DNA of 64,000 nucleotides from Trebouxia sp. TZW2008 (Eukaryota; Chlorophyta; Trebouxiophyceae; Trebouxiales; Trebouxiaceae). Where the stretch lies: positions 1-64,000 of the forward strand of contig BDIU01000269.1 of assembly GCA_002118135.1 (NCBI GenBank), in the 5' to 3' direction. The position numbers and the translations under genes are program-made. Shown here piece by piece: positions 1-13,355 of this stretch (within the stretch, counting starts at the first letter, position 1; every line of letters starts with the position of its first letter). The notes under the pieces were generated by a model. It was given only the letters and a program-made list of their open reading frames with translations. It was not told the DNA's origin and made no database searches.

Positions 1-1317
1 TTGATGAAGGCCTGAAGTGGCTGAGGAACTTGAGGTCACAGGTGATGCACTGGCTTGTTGTGCAGTGATCATTGACCCACATCAAAATTGCAATGAAGGG
101 GTGGACTCAGTGACATTTTCAGCATGCATGCTGTTGGTGTTGGACCTGTCGCAATGATTCTGCTGGCTGCTTGACAAAAGTCTGTAGCACATTGTTATGC
201 AGGAACTTGCCAAGAGTGCTGTCATCAGATGCTTTGTGTTGGTGGACATGTGTGCATGTATAGCTTGTCAAAGTAGCAATGCCAAGCATTTTTAGCCTGT
301 TGATACCACCCAGCATCTGTGCAACTGCTGTCGTTGTACGTCGACGTGCTCACATCACCAAAACAGGGCCTCCAAGATTGCAAGATTGTGTACTTTGTGC
401 AAAAGTCAAGCAAAGGGCGCTCTTGCTTTCCCTGCCTTCCAATTGGCTATGGGGATATACATAGCTATGTAGCAACACCACATGTAATATGTGTGCATCG
501 CCAGCGTGACAAATCTAGGCACAGTCAAGAGTGTTCAGTGATACTGTCAATAAGGATGATGCATCAAATGTTGCTGTCTGAAAGTTACATGGGTAGTGCG
601 CTGAATAATCTCCTGTTGTTGGACGCGTGCACAGTTGTACCACAGCAATTGGCAAGGATTCTATGCAATTGGCTAGGATTGCATATTGGATTTTGTTCTA
701 ATTGCAACGCAATTTTCAAAGCCCAGTTGTCGGAATGAATACTATCCGGATTATATCCGGATATGTTGAGATAACATTCTTCAGCGAGTCTTAGTGAGCA
801 TCAGTGCAGAGTTTAGGTTCGGGTACCAAAGCATGCTGACCTCAGAGGTCACAGAGTCATGATGCAATGTCATGCTATTTGCTGACAAAGCGTAAATGCG
901 ACACAACATCATCATTTTTATAGATGTTTTAAAAATTAATATTAAAACAATTATAAATGTTTTAAAAATTTAAAAATCAAATAAAAATTCGAGGCTTTTG
1001 CAACTTATGCATGAACAGCTTAAAAGCTAGTTACAGCAGCAGATCCCTGATATTCTGAATGTTGTCTGCAATTGCAAAGAAATGCATGTGCCAAGCTACA
1101 CAGCAGCATCGATGACTTGGCTAGCTTGGAATGCAAACCGTTGTGGTTGCAGACCATGCTTCTGGTGTGAATAAGTTACAAAACCTTCAACCATTGCCAA
1201 AAAGAATTGGATCAGTGCATTTGTTCAAAACTGTAAGCATTGCATACATAGCAAACACAGGATGAGGGGTCCTAGCAAGCAAACTGCATGGCTCCTTTTC
1301 TGAGCGCATACTTCTCT
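1..1317. other. Intergenic, no gene recognised
   Basis: No reading frame here resembles a known family or joins to neighbouring exons. The segment lies downstream of the minus-strand MFS gene. It holds a short palindromic pair at 741-765 (two TATCCGGA units, the second within ATATCCGGATAT) and an AT-rich stretch at 918-990 with a direct repeat (ATGTTTTAAAAATT at 924 and 957). On the minus strand a TGTAA, the usual green-algal polyadenylation signal, lies about 140 nt past the MFS stop (plus-strand TTACA near 1175); assigning it to that gene is inference. Confidence 0.4.
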
Positions 1318-4300
1318 TCATGCTTGCGGACCGGGTTGCTTTGTTTCAGCCGCAACAAGACCAAAGTACAACATTGTCAAAACCAACAAACTTGCATTAA
1401 CAAGTAATGCGACTCTGACTGAGCTGAAATCTGCAACCCAACCTAGGAACATTGGACCAAGCATCAGACCTGCAAGGCACGCCAAGAAGAGGTCAGGCCA
1501 AGGTAGAAAAAGCAGTAGTGACAATATCAGCAGACGAATTACTGGTAGCTGTTGCTAAGCAAATGTTCATATCAAGCATGGTTTCAGGCTTGCTACACTA
1601 CCGTAATTATAATAATGTTTGTCGGATCCTAATGTTTGTCGGGCCATGCAATAATGAAGTAACATGCAATAGATCGTCGTTTGATTACTTGCGTATTTTC
1701 ATGGATTGTCGGGCCATGTTGGAATAAACTTTTAATGGATTTTAATGCACGTTGGGCACTTCTAAAGTCTGCAGTATTTCTGCATTGCAGCAGCAATATC
1801 ACTGCTACATCACATTAAGGTCATCATTTCACGACTTAAGGATGTATGTGGCCCTGCTTTCGATTGCAACAAGCCGTCGCTATCCCAGATCACACGCCAT
1901 GTTCGCTTTGGGCATTTGCGCAAATATTGTTTATTTCTTTAGAATGTCAGATCTATTTTACAGTTTATTTATTGTCTTTTTGGCATTGTCGGCGTTGAAA
2001 TAGTTGAATGTTAAACAAACGAAGATTATTACGGTAGTTGAAATCAAGAAAATCATGACATAAGGAAACATGCACAGCTTTTAAGCTTGGTCATCAGCTA
2101 GCTTGCAAAGCATGACCAGGAGTCATATGCGTGCTTTACCTAGATCACCGGCACACCTGTACATGCCCAAACCAAAACCGCCAAGATTGGCTGGGACCAC
2201 ATCAGCAGCATATGCCACTGGGCTGGCACCAATGCAAGCGTTGCCTATTGCATACAGCCCAGCACACATGAGGAAGCTGTGCCCGCCACCTGCATTTGTT
2301 ACACACTCACTTGATCGTGTTCATGTTGCTAATTGAATTGGTCCAAACTGTCAAAATTGTTGCACATCGTGAGCTATCAGCACTTAGAAAGCTAAAAATA
2401 GAAAGCTATAAGTACATCAAGCAACAGCTGCCATCAATGCATTGTGTGCAATGTCATTGCTGAGTGCTGAAGAATCCATTGTGACTGCAATTACGTGTCA
2501 CTGCTGTAACAAACATGCATGGGTTACTTTGCTGCGCCAGAGTATGTGCATGGCATTTGCTTTGTCGGTGATTTCGTGCATGGCAGAGGGCTCCTCAAGA
2601 TGCTGACCTGAGACTGCCATGAGGCTCAATGCTGCAGCCATACCAAGGCAACTTGGAATGATAGTCCATTTCCTACCCAAATGATCACAAGCCATAGACG
2701 CTGGCATGACGACCATCAAGCTCAAGACTGCCATAGCTGAGAGTGTCATGCCTGCACAAAATAAGAGACATGCTTAGCGACTCAAAAGCCTGTCACAAAA
2801 CAAGTGGAGTAGTTCAAGTGCATCGCGCACTTGACAGCTTCAGGCGCACGCTAGGCACGTGCTTTCAGAAGCCAGCAACCAAGCACACATGAGCCATTGA
2901 ATGCTGTCAGTCCAGTCATGCACAGCTGTGGCACAGTGTGAATTTGCAGATGTTTGCATTCTGCACTGAGCGCTGTCAAAAAGGCCTGTCACAACTTACC
3001 CAAGAGCTTTGCAGACAGGCCAAAGCCTTGCATGGCCAGCAACGGGAGCAGCACGCCTCGGGCGCCGTTTTGAGTCATGAACATGATTGCGCTGACCAGA
3101 GCTATGGATCCAAAATTTCGACACAGCAGCAGTTGTAACCATTTTGGACGTGACGATCTGCAATAACAGAAGTATGTAATCTTTGCTGAAAAGCAGCCAT
3201 GTTATCTAATGCCACAAGGCCTCAGCACTGACTTGTGTCACTCAATTGACTATCTCAAGACTGTCAGATTATCACACATGCATCAGCATCAATGACTCAA
3301 GTGTGGCCAGCGCTCTGCTGCAGGACATGAACCTATTGCAATGACCAACCGCGGTATCTCCGAGCATCTATCAAGACAAAGCGCCCAATTGCAGTTGCAT
3401 GCTGCGCGACACAGAGAATTGTATGCATGTCATGCCAATTCAGCTGATGCAATCTGCAAATCTGGGACTACTGCAAAATTGTACCAGTCCAAGGCCTATG
3501 GCAAGCTTACATTGTTTGAGAATCAGCTGAAACGGAAGCTTGTGCAGGTCCTTGGGACTGTTGTTGCTTGTTGACATTGCGCACAGGGCTTGTGCGCCTT
3601 GCTGGTGATTGGGGCAATCTCACAAGGACATACAAGGTGGCAAGCATGGCTGCTGCAGCAGTCAGGGTGAAAGGCGCCCTGCAATAGCGGTTGTCAATCA
3701 TTGGACAGTAAGACAGCAAACTTTATGACAGCTTAGTGTTGTCATGCTTGTACTATGCGTACTGACTTACACGTTCACATATAGCTTGTGAGAAGATGTT
3801 GTTTATCAAATAGTTTCACAGCTGCAGGAATGTCTGGTCACTCTGAAGCATGTTGAGGTTGCAGAATCGCTTAGCAATCAGATCACTTAGCAATCAGAAT
3901 CACAAAGCAAGACACGGCCTGTTACCTGAAGCCAGCCACATCGGCCACAACGCCACCCACAGCTGGGCCCATGAAGCTGCCTATCTGAGAGGCTGCCTGC
4001 AAGACGCATCCATTTACTGAGCGTCTATGGCATGCGTCTGCAAGGAGATTTGGTCGTAGACACAACTCATATCAAGTAGCGCATTTCTGAAGTGAAACCT
4101 TGATGCAACTTTGACATATACAACAGTGTGAACTGTCCTCAAGAGGTCAGCATGCATGTCGGGCGCAGACATTGGTACAAACAGCATCATATGTGCATAC
4201 TGGTACTGTGTAAAACGATAGCCACCAGATACAGCATATGGCTGCTGACAGCCACAGCAAAACACAGATGGACCAGAGACAAGCTGCACATTCACCTGAT

Positions 4301-5907
4301 TTGTGCCAAGGCAGCGGGCTCTGTTCTCTGCTGTGCTGATGTCTGCCAGGCAAAGCTGAGAGCCAGACATTTGCAATGCAGATCCCAGGCCAGTGACCCA
4401 TCTCCAAACCAAAAGCTGTCGAAAAGAGCCTGCCGTGCCACACCCCAACATACCTGCAATCATTACACATTTAATTGATGATTGCAGAGCAGCCAGAACA
4501 AGCCAAAGTGCAACAAGCGTGTTGTGTTCAATTGGTGCTCAACAGCCTAAGCAAACACGTGTCATAACGAAAGCAACAGCCAAAACGGTCCGAGCCAATA
4601 TGCTGCATAAGACTGATAAGCGACCAGTGTTAGGCCATTTTTTGGTTCAAAGAGCAGCTCTTACATTGCTTACAGGTGTTGTCAGAGACAGGTCTTGAAA
4701 GTTTGACAGACCGATTCATCGGTCCGTGCCTGTTGACAAATCCTGCTCTGAGCTGGCTTTGTTAATGCATGTGATTTCTGGATATGCTTGGCAAATGCGG
4801 CTGCACATCAAAACTGCAGATGAGCAATTTTCATACCTATGGCAGTGAGAGCAGGACCCCAAACAAGCAGCAACTTGCGGCCATGCTGATCAGCCAGTAT
4901 GCCAGCTGGCAAGTTCATCATCAGCCTTGCCAAGGCATAGACAGAGATTGTCATGCCCACAGCTGTGGTGCCAACCCCAAAGCCCTGCACGTGCAGCAAG
5001 GCTGCTCAGCCAGGTGTATGTAGTTTGCAGTCAATGCACAATAATAACATCAGTAGCTCCCCAGCATTGAGCTTCACAGGTGGCTGTCAAAGTTTAACAC
5101 ATGTACCACAGTCTCTGGCAAATGCAATGTTCAATGATGCACTCCAAAACCTGCACAGTGATTTAGGCTGACATCAGTCACAACGGCGCAAGTTGGACAT
5201 GACTCGCCTTGGCAAAGACAGGCAGAACTGGCCGCAAGGCTGAGTGGCTGAAGCTGCATAGCAAAGTGGATGCTGCTACTACCAGCAGTTCATCACGCTC
5301 AGTGACAAATGCCATTGCTTGTGCCAAAAGAAGTTGCAGCTTCTGAAAGCCAAGGTAGTGAGTCAGCACTAAATATGGTCTGACCAGTAGCGGTGAGCAT
5401 CAAGCAGTGCAGATTGATTCCTTTTGACCAACCTGGAGTGCATTGTGATGGTGCAGAGCAAATGGAGTCGTTGCTGCAGCAGCTCTGACATCTGATGCAG
5501 GCTGAGTTGATACTATAGGTGGGAGACGAGACCTGACGAATGGAGTAGCATCAGGGTCTGGAGATGATGCAGCCTGAACAAGTCGTCAGATGTCAATGAT
5601 ACAAGCACTTGGACCGACAATGCACGGAGATCAATCTCAAAAACAGGTCGCCTGATCACTGGCGCTAAGAGCAGCAGACTAAGCTCACCTGGCAGCGTGG
5701 TTGCCTTCGAACAGCCTTTGATGATGATCTAAGACTTTTGCTTGCAGAGAGGACAGTTGCACGCTGCTTAAGGAGCTGCGAACCGAGCGGTCTGGGCAGA
5801 GGGTTCGGCAGGGATGCTGTCGAGCTTGTCACGGCAAGCAAGTTTTGCATGTCGCAACAAACTCGATGCGCTCCTGTTGCATCACTTGCGCGACTCCTCC
5901 GCACCAC
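1318..5907 (-). CDS. Plastid-targeted MFS transporter, 11 exons
   Basis: A major facilitator superfamily carrier, about 547 residues. Exons in transcript order: 5689-5907, 5433-5573, 5208-5342, 4837-4984, 4296-4453, 3926-3996, 3511-3678, 3000-3157, 2608-2751, 2140-2289, 1318-1469. All phases agree and the stop closes in frame. The first about 110 residues are Ser/Ala/Arg-rich and lack membrane segments, as in a chloroplast transit peptide. Translation may start at 5907 or at a second Met at 5850. The N-terminal half carries the MFS loop motif (GILADQHGRKLLLVWGP) and FGVGTTAVGMTISVYALAR. The C-terminal half repeats it (DHLGRKWTIIPS) and has the late-helix motif YRCAGDLGLMLGP, split over the last intron. 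The intron after 5208 uses a GC donor (AAG then GCGAGT). The substrate cannot be told from sequence. Family and structure are secure; plastid location is inference. Confidence 0.88.
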
Positions 5908-6668
5908 TTTGCCCTGTGCAGTGGCGTTTCGAACGCCTCATAGGTGCGGCCTTCGGCTCAGATTGCGAAAGGAATATGCCAGTAGGCCCAAATGCTGTGA
6001 CCACGTGCGTCATGCTTCGCTGATTGCACGTGCAGGCATGTGAGGCAATTGGCCATGTGATCATACATAAAGTTGCTGGTCGGAAGGCCGAGCTGAGAGG
6101 AAATGATCTTAACTTGGTGTAGCACAAGGGCGTCAACATATGAAACAATCGCTGATGTCATGTACTAGGCATACAGTTGTGTAACACTGTAACAGCAGGG
6201 GTACTGTGTTGTGGTACAATAGAGCAATTTGACCTGCGCATGCATCAGCAATTTCACCCCAAGGCTTTCAACAGATCAAGTTGAGCTTTTGCTTCCAGAT
6301 TGACACATCAAAATGCTGTGCACTGGACATAGGTGTGCGCACTTGACGGCCTCAGTGAAGCAAAATAGATTCCAAACTGTAATGCTAGTCAAGTATATAA
6401 GTTCTACACCTCAACTCAAACACGCTGCAGCTAGTCTCATAGCTGTACGTACACATACGTTGTCTCAAAATTGAACTGTGACATCAATCGCAAAGGCATG
6501 AAATCAAAAACTGCATACAAGCACATAATATACTGTGTGGTGGCACCTTGTCAAGGCTTTGACACTGAATGAAGCCTCGCTGACATAGAACATACGCTGC
6601 TGTTGCTGCAGCTCATACATTGCATCATACATTGACTTATACTACAAGCGGGAGTACCCACGCTGTCA
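5908..6668. other. Intergenic between MFS and SQD2
   Basis: This lies between the 5' end of the MFS gene and the 3' end of SQD2, both on the minus strand. It presumably holds the MFS promoter and the SQD2 3' UTR. I see no convincing TATA box, coding segment or repeat. Confidence 0.4.
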
Positions 6669-9600
6669 TCAAGCTTTCTGCAGCTGAGGCTGCCATGTGC
6701 CTTCTACGGGCCTGCATGACGTAACAGAGTACAGGTGGGCACAAAAAGGCCACTGTCATGCTGTGCTTTACTGCAATGCATACATGTAGAACCTTTGACA
6801 ATGCCAATGTCACAATTGCTACATGTGCAAGGTCTCGCAACCTGTAGTGATGCAGAAGATGCAAGCGATGCAAAAATCTATGCCTCAATGCACTGCAAAC
6901 ACATGGGGCAGTCTGCTGTCACTTTGATCACATGCCATGTTGGATGAAATTTGAGAAGAGCACCTGAACTGGCGGGCATAGTCTAGCTTGTAAACAGCCC
7001 ACGCCAAAGTTCCCACAGCCTTGGCAAATATATATTGAAAGAATCGTGCTGTTCTCACACGCAATGCCAGAGTCCCAAACCTGTGGCATGCACTTGACTG
7101 GTGTGATCATCTTGCTTGCAACATTGAGTGGTGCTGTGCAGAAGTTGGCGCCAATTCAGATCACAATCAATATGCACAAACATGTCAATCTGAGACAGTT
7201 CTGGAGGTAAGTGTGAGCACATTGAAAAATACATTGTTATGTATGCAAGTGAACCAAGCATGCACGACACTTGCTTCACGTTCACCAACAGCACAGTATG
7301 TATGTGACTTTGGCGTCGGACTCAGTCAGCGCTTTACTGCTGCAGAGTCTGTCTATGCTGACTGATTTTAATTGCCAGTGATGCAGTGGCCGCATTGCAG
7401 CTGCAGCTTAATGCAGAGATGAATGGTGATGTACAAAGCATCTGACTGAGTAATCAAAACGGTATCACAACAAACAAGGAAGCAATATGATTGCAAGAAC
7501 GCACGCCACAGCATACACCCACAAAGCACAGGGATGCTGGCCTCAACATACCGTTTGTGCGCTCTATAAATGCGTATTGCCCGTTGATATTGCATGTTGC
7601 GGACTCTTGTAATAGCAGCATTCCAGCCAAATCTCTCCACCTCAGCTCTGGCTGCAGTTGCCATGGTTTCTCTAAAGGCTGGATCTGATACTAGCTTGTG
7701 TGTGCTCTGGATGGCTTGCTCGTAGTCACCAGGAGGGTACAGAAAGCCTACAGAAGCACAAAGAATTTGAACATAAGGGATGCAGCAGCAGCTCAGCATT
7801 TCTGAAGCTGCCTTGAGAGGGAGAAGAGGAAGAGGAAGAGGAAAAGAAGAAGAAGAAGAAGATGACCAGTAGAGAGCAGCACGTGGAATCCTGACACATC
7901 CAACTCATGAGTGTACAAGAAACAGCATTCTTGACTGTGCAATGAGACTGAACACAGGCTGGGTGATGACGCCAGTGAGTCACCAGTTGCCACTGGAAAT
8001 GCAGGAGCACTCATCACCAGTATACATGTGGAAATACAGCATGCTTCACAAGTTCTGTTGGCAATGAGGCTCAAAAGCACGCACACACAACTCTCAACTG
8101 GGCAGAGATGATGATGGCGCCACCAGCTGTCATTAGCAATGCAACCACGCTCAACACCTATCACTACACGGCCAGAAGTCAAGGTCACTGATAGTTTCAG
8201 TCGCAATCAGAGTCACCAAGGACTTGCTGGTGACCCCTGGCTGGGTGATGATGTCAGTGATAGAAGCAGCTGCCATTTGACAACACACATGCTTGAAGGT
8301 ATGCTTGACCGGGTCTGCTTACAGTCGGGTGCGACACCGTGACTTCAGTCGGGTTCATTTGGTACTGAATGCTGGGCCAGGCTCTGTTGTGATGGTGTGA
8401 GGCCACCAGCTACCACTCACAAAATATGTTTGAGTCATAGCATGCTTGACAAGTTCTGCTAGCAATCATATCAATCACATTGTCTGCGATCAGATTCATA
8501 ACACGCTTGCTGGTGACCGTGTTGTGCAATGATATTAGTGAGGTTGCCAGCTGGGGCTAACAATGCAAAACACACATGACATGTATGCATTTTGGAGTAC
8601 TTGTATACGTTATCAGATCAAGAAAGCGCTTACTGGTGACTCCTGGCTGGGTGATGATGTCAGTGAGGCCGCCGGCTGCCACCGCTACCACTGGCAGGCC
8701 TGAGGCCATGGCTTCTAGGGCTACAAAACCTAGAGTCTCCGTCTCGCTTGGCATCATGAAGATGTCAGCACTTGCATACGCTGCTGACAGGTCTGCGCCC
8801 TTGAGCATTCCCTGCGCAATACCACATGCTTGAGTGATCAGAATTGTACGCACGGCCCTCTGCATATGCAACGAATGTTTCTGCGTCTTGTCTGCAGCTT
8901 TGCAGTTGTCTGACGCCTCACTTGACAGCTGCAAAAAAACAATGATCTTCTGACTCGGCAAGTCTTTTCATGCTGCAATGACGAGTTCTACTCAGAATAC
9001 AAAGCCTGAAAAGGCATTCAAGCTGGTGCAAACAACATGAAGTCTTTGTGCATCATATTGCAATTGTGCTGAAAACTGACTGCGCAACAGCTAGCGCAGG
9101 GGACACGGGACCTGTGAGACATGTTATACCATTGTTCAAGCCTGACCAAATGCTTGCAAAATCTTGCTGACAGCTTGCATGCAAACTATTCCCTGCACAC
9201 AGAACAGTGCCAGCTAAAAGCAGTTCAATCTGTTTCATGCAGATGATGGGCAGGGAGGGTATCAGTGCAACATGAACCCAAGGTACCATACACTGCTGCC
9301 AAATGTGGCAACTGACAAATGTGGCAACTGAGGCCTGCAACTGGCAAATTACAGATGAGTTCACGATGAGGAAGACCTGCAAGCTGCAAACAAGACCATG
9401 TCTGAACGCCTATTCCAGCTGTGCGATGAGCATTGCTCTGAAGAGCTGCCCTGCTGCTTTGGCTGCAAGGAAAGCCATTCACAGTACGACTCAGAAAATC
9501 CTTGATATGCACACAGCATTTACCTCAGGCAGCATGTTTGACAGGCAGAGAGTCAAGTGATGGGCTGTGCTTACTGTGAAGGTGACAGGGGAGCCCTTGA

Positions 9601-11649
9601 AGTGGCGTTGTAGCTGCTCCATGTGAGGTCCTCCACCAACAAAGCACAGCCGTGTGTTTGGCGGAAGCCGTGGCAAGAAGTCCTTCAGTACCTCCAAATT
9701 CTTCTCTGCAGCAGACACATACAAACAGCTGTCGCTGAAATAGTGTGCAAATGCTGCAATGCATAGTCCTGCAGCAAGTCCATGCATTTCATTTGGCTGG
9801 ACAGAAGTGCTGTGATCATAGTAGGGAAGCACAACAACGCTTGAGAGGCCAGAACAGCAAAGGTGAATGCTCATTGAGACTGTTGCTCATGTGCTACCAT
9901 CTGTTGACAATTGCTAAGTTGTGTGCAGGGTTGTGAGCAAAGGGTGAGGAGGGATGCATGCTATGCTGCAAAGAAGCAGAATTATGTTGCGTGTCTGCAT
10001 CGTACAGAAAGAAAGACAATTTGCTACGTAAGGCAGCTTTTAGCATGGAACGTTTACCTGCACCAAGTCTGCCGACATATGTCAAGATGGTGGCCTCTGG
10101 GTGGCCATCTGTCATGCGTGTGCGCATTTCCTGTGATCTGTAGGAAGGGTTGAAGACAGTAGTGTCCACAGCCCTTGGCCACACATCAATGCGCTTGTCT
10201 CGGCATTTGTTGCGGCTCAGCTCTAGCTGCAGACCACCACAAGTCTATCGTCAGTGTGTCACAAGCATGCATGCAATTTCCTTTACTCAGTGTAACAAAT
10301 GCACAGCTTGGTTGTGCTGTGCTGCGCTGCGCTGCGATGTACTGTACGGTGCTGTGCTGTGATGCTCCGCGCTACAAAAACCCTTTTCTGATTGAATGAA
10401 TTTGCCTCCAGCACCTCTGCTCATGCAACTGATGACCAAAGGCAAGACTGCTGCACACCACTGTATTTCTGCAGTAACTGAAAAGCGCCCATGATTGTTG
10501 TCGATACCAGCAGCTCTTAGATATGCACATTACGATCAGCATGAAGACGAGCCTGACAGTGTTACCTGGCAATCCTTGCATTCAGCAAGATGCACTGCTT
10601 GTGACACTTGATAACACAAGCGTGGAGATATCACAGCATACCATATTGCATGATGACATTGCCAAAACTCCCTGCATGATGTTCTGTGCACATGGCGGGG
10701 TCAGCAATTGTAGACTGGACCTGCTTGGATGACCATCAGTTTGGGTCACTCACCTTCATAGCCTTTGAAGGTACAAGTGTGAGGTCTGCCATGAGAGTGC
10801 AGTAGCGGATGATGTTCCACATGGGCTCCACCAGTCCCCTCCAGGTGTATTTGGGTATGTACTCAGGAATGTGGGTGTGGTATGAGACCACCAAGGGAAT
10901 GGCCAGCAGCTTTGCATACATAATGGCTGAGAAGACTAACAGACCAGGAGATGACACATGGATCACATCTGGTCGTTTTGTGAGCAGGCACCACAACACC
11001 CGAATGGACAGGCCCAGGGACAGCAGCAAGGTTGGGGATCTGTAGAATGGCAGACTGAAGCCAAGAACTGTGACAACCTGCAGTGCCAATGCAAATCAAG
11101 GTCAGCGTATATGCAAATTGCAGCAGGTCACACAGCGCATAGACACAGACAAGCGTGATGTGTTGCGTCATGATGTGCTTCTCAGGAAAGACAATGAAAG
11201 GCAATCGAAGCAAACAGTTGCAGTATCAGCACTTACAGGAAGCAGATGTGCATGCATGCACAAGCAGACGATGTCACTGCTGCCCAGGTTCAGTGTTGTG
11301 TGCTTAGTTGTCTTGGGCACAAGAATGGACAGCTGACCTTTGCACCACAATATGACTTTGGTGGGTCAACACAGGGGGTGAATACAGTGACCTCGCTGCC
11401 TAGCTGCCGCAACTCCTTGATCAGGTTTGAAAACCGGATTTTCATTCCAGAAACATGGCTGAAAGGGCTCGGCTCCACAAAGACAGCGACTTTGGGATTT
11501 GCTGAAAACTGTCCGAACTGCCCAGGCCTTGCTAGAACACATCTGGCGCTTTGTCTCAAGGGTCTAGAGCGCGAAACTCGTTTTGCGGGCAAGTCTGGCT
11601 GTCCGCGGAGGCCAGGCAAGCCGGCTTGGTGCCTTGCTGCCAAGGCCAT
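6669..11649 (-). CDS. SQD2: Sulfoquinovosyltransferase SQD2 (sulfolipid synthase), 8 exons
   Basis: A GT4 glycosyltransferase that moves sulfoquinovose from UDP-sulfoquinovose to diacylglycerol, the last step of plastid sulfolipid synthesis. Exons: 11338-11649, 10754-11077, 10058-10226, 9575-9705, 8634-8811, 7552-7747, 6964-7053, 6669-6711; about 480 residues, all in phase. A basic, Ser/Ala-rich leader (about 50 residues) fits a transit peptide. Family landmarks in order are VAVFVEPSPFSHVSG at the start of the fold, the SSPG and SYHTHIPEYIPKYT segments, WPRAVDTTVFNP before the second Rossmann half, VGRLGAGKN-type linker, and the donor-sugar E-x7-E segment SETETLGFVALEAM. The last two exons (a hydrophobic LAWAVYK segment and a short tail) are less certain; reading through the 6963 donor would instead stop near 6889. 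The intron after 8634 holds decayed copies of the exon 5 donor end. Confidence 0.9.
7812..7862. repeat. Purine-rich GAAGAA microsatellite in SQD2 intron
   Basis: A run of GAG/GAAGAA units on the plus strand (poly-pyrimidine in the sense of SQD2), just upstream of the 7747 acceptor. It could act as an extended polypyrimidine tract or be a neutral microsatellite. Confidence 0.6.
7955..8560 (-). repeat. Ghost copies of SQD2 exon 5 donor end
   Basis: The intron between exons 8634-8811 and 7552-7747 contains at least four imperfect copies of the 3' edge of exon 8634-8811 (plus-strand core GGCTGGGTGATGATGTCAGTG). They lie at about 8222-8275 (closest), 8504-8560, 8366-8422 and 7957-7985. Each drags along some intron flank (a CAATCAGA..CTTGCTGGTGAC context). 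They are not needed for the protein and carry substitutions and indels. Confidence 0.75.
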
Positions 11650-13355
11650 CGTGATCGCTACGTCGAGTCCCGCTTTTCGCGGAAAGCAAGCGACTGCGGT
11701 CTGCAGTACGACTGCATGGGCAGCCGCTCAGCTGATGAGTTTGTGTCAAACCAAAATGACGACATCGGATCCGAGTGCAGCGCGCCGAACCGAATATGCT
11801 GTTTGCCCATGCTCGGGATGCCAATGGCATCATGCCATGCTGTGCATGCGCTGCGTGAACGAATGATGGTCAATATGCAAGTGATCGCTGGGACTCAAAG
11901 GACTGAGCCTTCGGGCCAATGCGTTCCGAGCGGTCAAGACCAAGGTCATCAGCTACAGACTTTCCATCGTGAATGCAGCTGAGCAAAGCTGGGCTGTCTT
12001 ATCTGCCTCTTCTCTCGCATACGATTGCTCCAGCAAGTGACATGCCATCCACGCTAGGAAGCCTGGCCTTCGTATGTGCATTGCAAGGCAATATTTTTCT
12101 CCTGTACATTTAGTGTCACACAAATGATGGCCTAGGAACATATTTCTGCATGTACACCAGCTGCGGTGACAGCAAAGCGATCAACCTTGACTGTCAGTAT
12201 GCTGTCGATACCAGCAAATGTCAAGAAACACTGCCTTTTGTTGTCCTGTTGCATTGATCGCTTGTGGTCTTCAGACAAAGTTGGCTAGTGTTCAGTGATC
12301 AGTGAGACTCACGCATAAGCTTGCAATCCAACAGACTCCAAAGCAATTTTCAAAGCTAGGTGGCCATCAGTCAGTAGACATTGACAATCAAGTGAGAGGC
12401 CACACTGGGTACAAGTAGAAAAGCTGGTTTGCGCCAGCAGGCTCCTCATTCAGGCGAGGAATCTGTGCAGCAATGACAACTTGATGTCAGGACACTCAAG
12501 GCATGTCTACAATGTCTGTGTTTGTCTTGCTCTGCATGATCAATTTGAACAATCATGATTATTGATGAACGCTGCGCAGGTTGTCTTGACTGACTTTCTG
12601 TGAGATAGAGAGGGCATGACTACAGCTGCAGCAAAGCAGCCAGTTCCTGCGGTTGTGATTGAAGTCTCATCAACAGAGGTGAGCACATCCCCCAAGTAGA
12701 CTTGAATTTGCTCACAGTCCTTTTGACATCTGCCATACATTGTGTACAGCATAGAATGTACACGATGACTATGTGAAGATCAAACGCAATGTAACAGGGT
12801 AGCGCATAAGCTAGTGAATCAAGCCTCGTGGCATCAATTGGTGACATTTCTTTTGTAACATTGGCTTCGCAGCTAGCGCTTGCAATTGCCACTCATTCCT
12901 GCAGCTGCCAGCATATATATGAGTAGTATCAAGGAGCTGAAGAACGACTTATACCAAAGCCTCCAAGGCACACAGGCGTGTTGCAATGTCTCAACACATG
13001 TGTGGACTTGATTTGAAGTAAAGATGTTTTGACATGCATGTGCAATATAATCAAGACTTTGGTAGAAAATTGAAGTGGTCACTATGTGTGCCAAAATGAT
13101 TGCAAAAATTGTGCCAGGGCGTCGTTAATTCTTTTTCTTACCGCGTTTAAAGGGGTGTCAAACAATGCACGTTGATGTATGTCGTGAAGCGCACGTGGAC
13201 ACTTGATGCTGACTAAACACGTGCAGGCTCGTGTTCAACGACTAGTGACGAGTCGCATTGTGAAGCTTATCTGTGCTGTGTGAAAGCGCAAAGTCCCACA
13301 GCCCGCGCGGGTGAACATCAAATTCAAGCAATTTATCCGCGACAAGATTGTTAAG
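11650..13355. other. Divergent intergenic region, SQD2 / DUF1254 gene
   Basis: This is the upstream region of two divergent genes (SQD2 on minus, DUF1254 protein on plus). The 12540-12752 minus frame looks faintly coding but matches no family I know and has no partner exons, so I do not call it. No clear promoter motif was identified. Confidence 0.35.
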
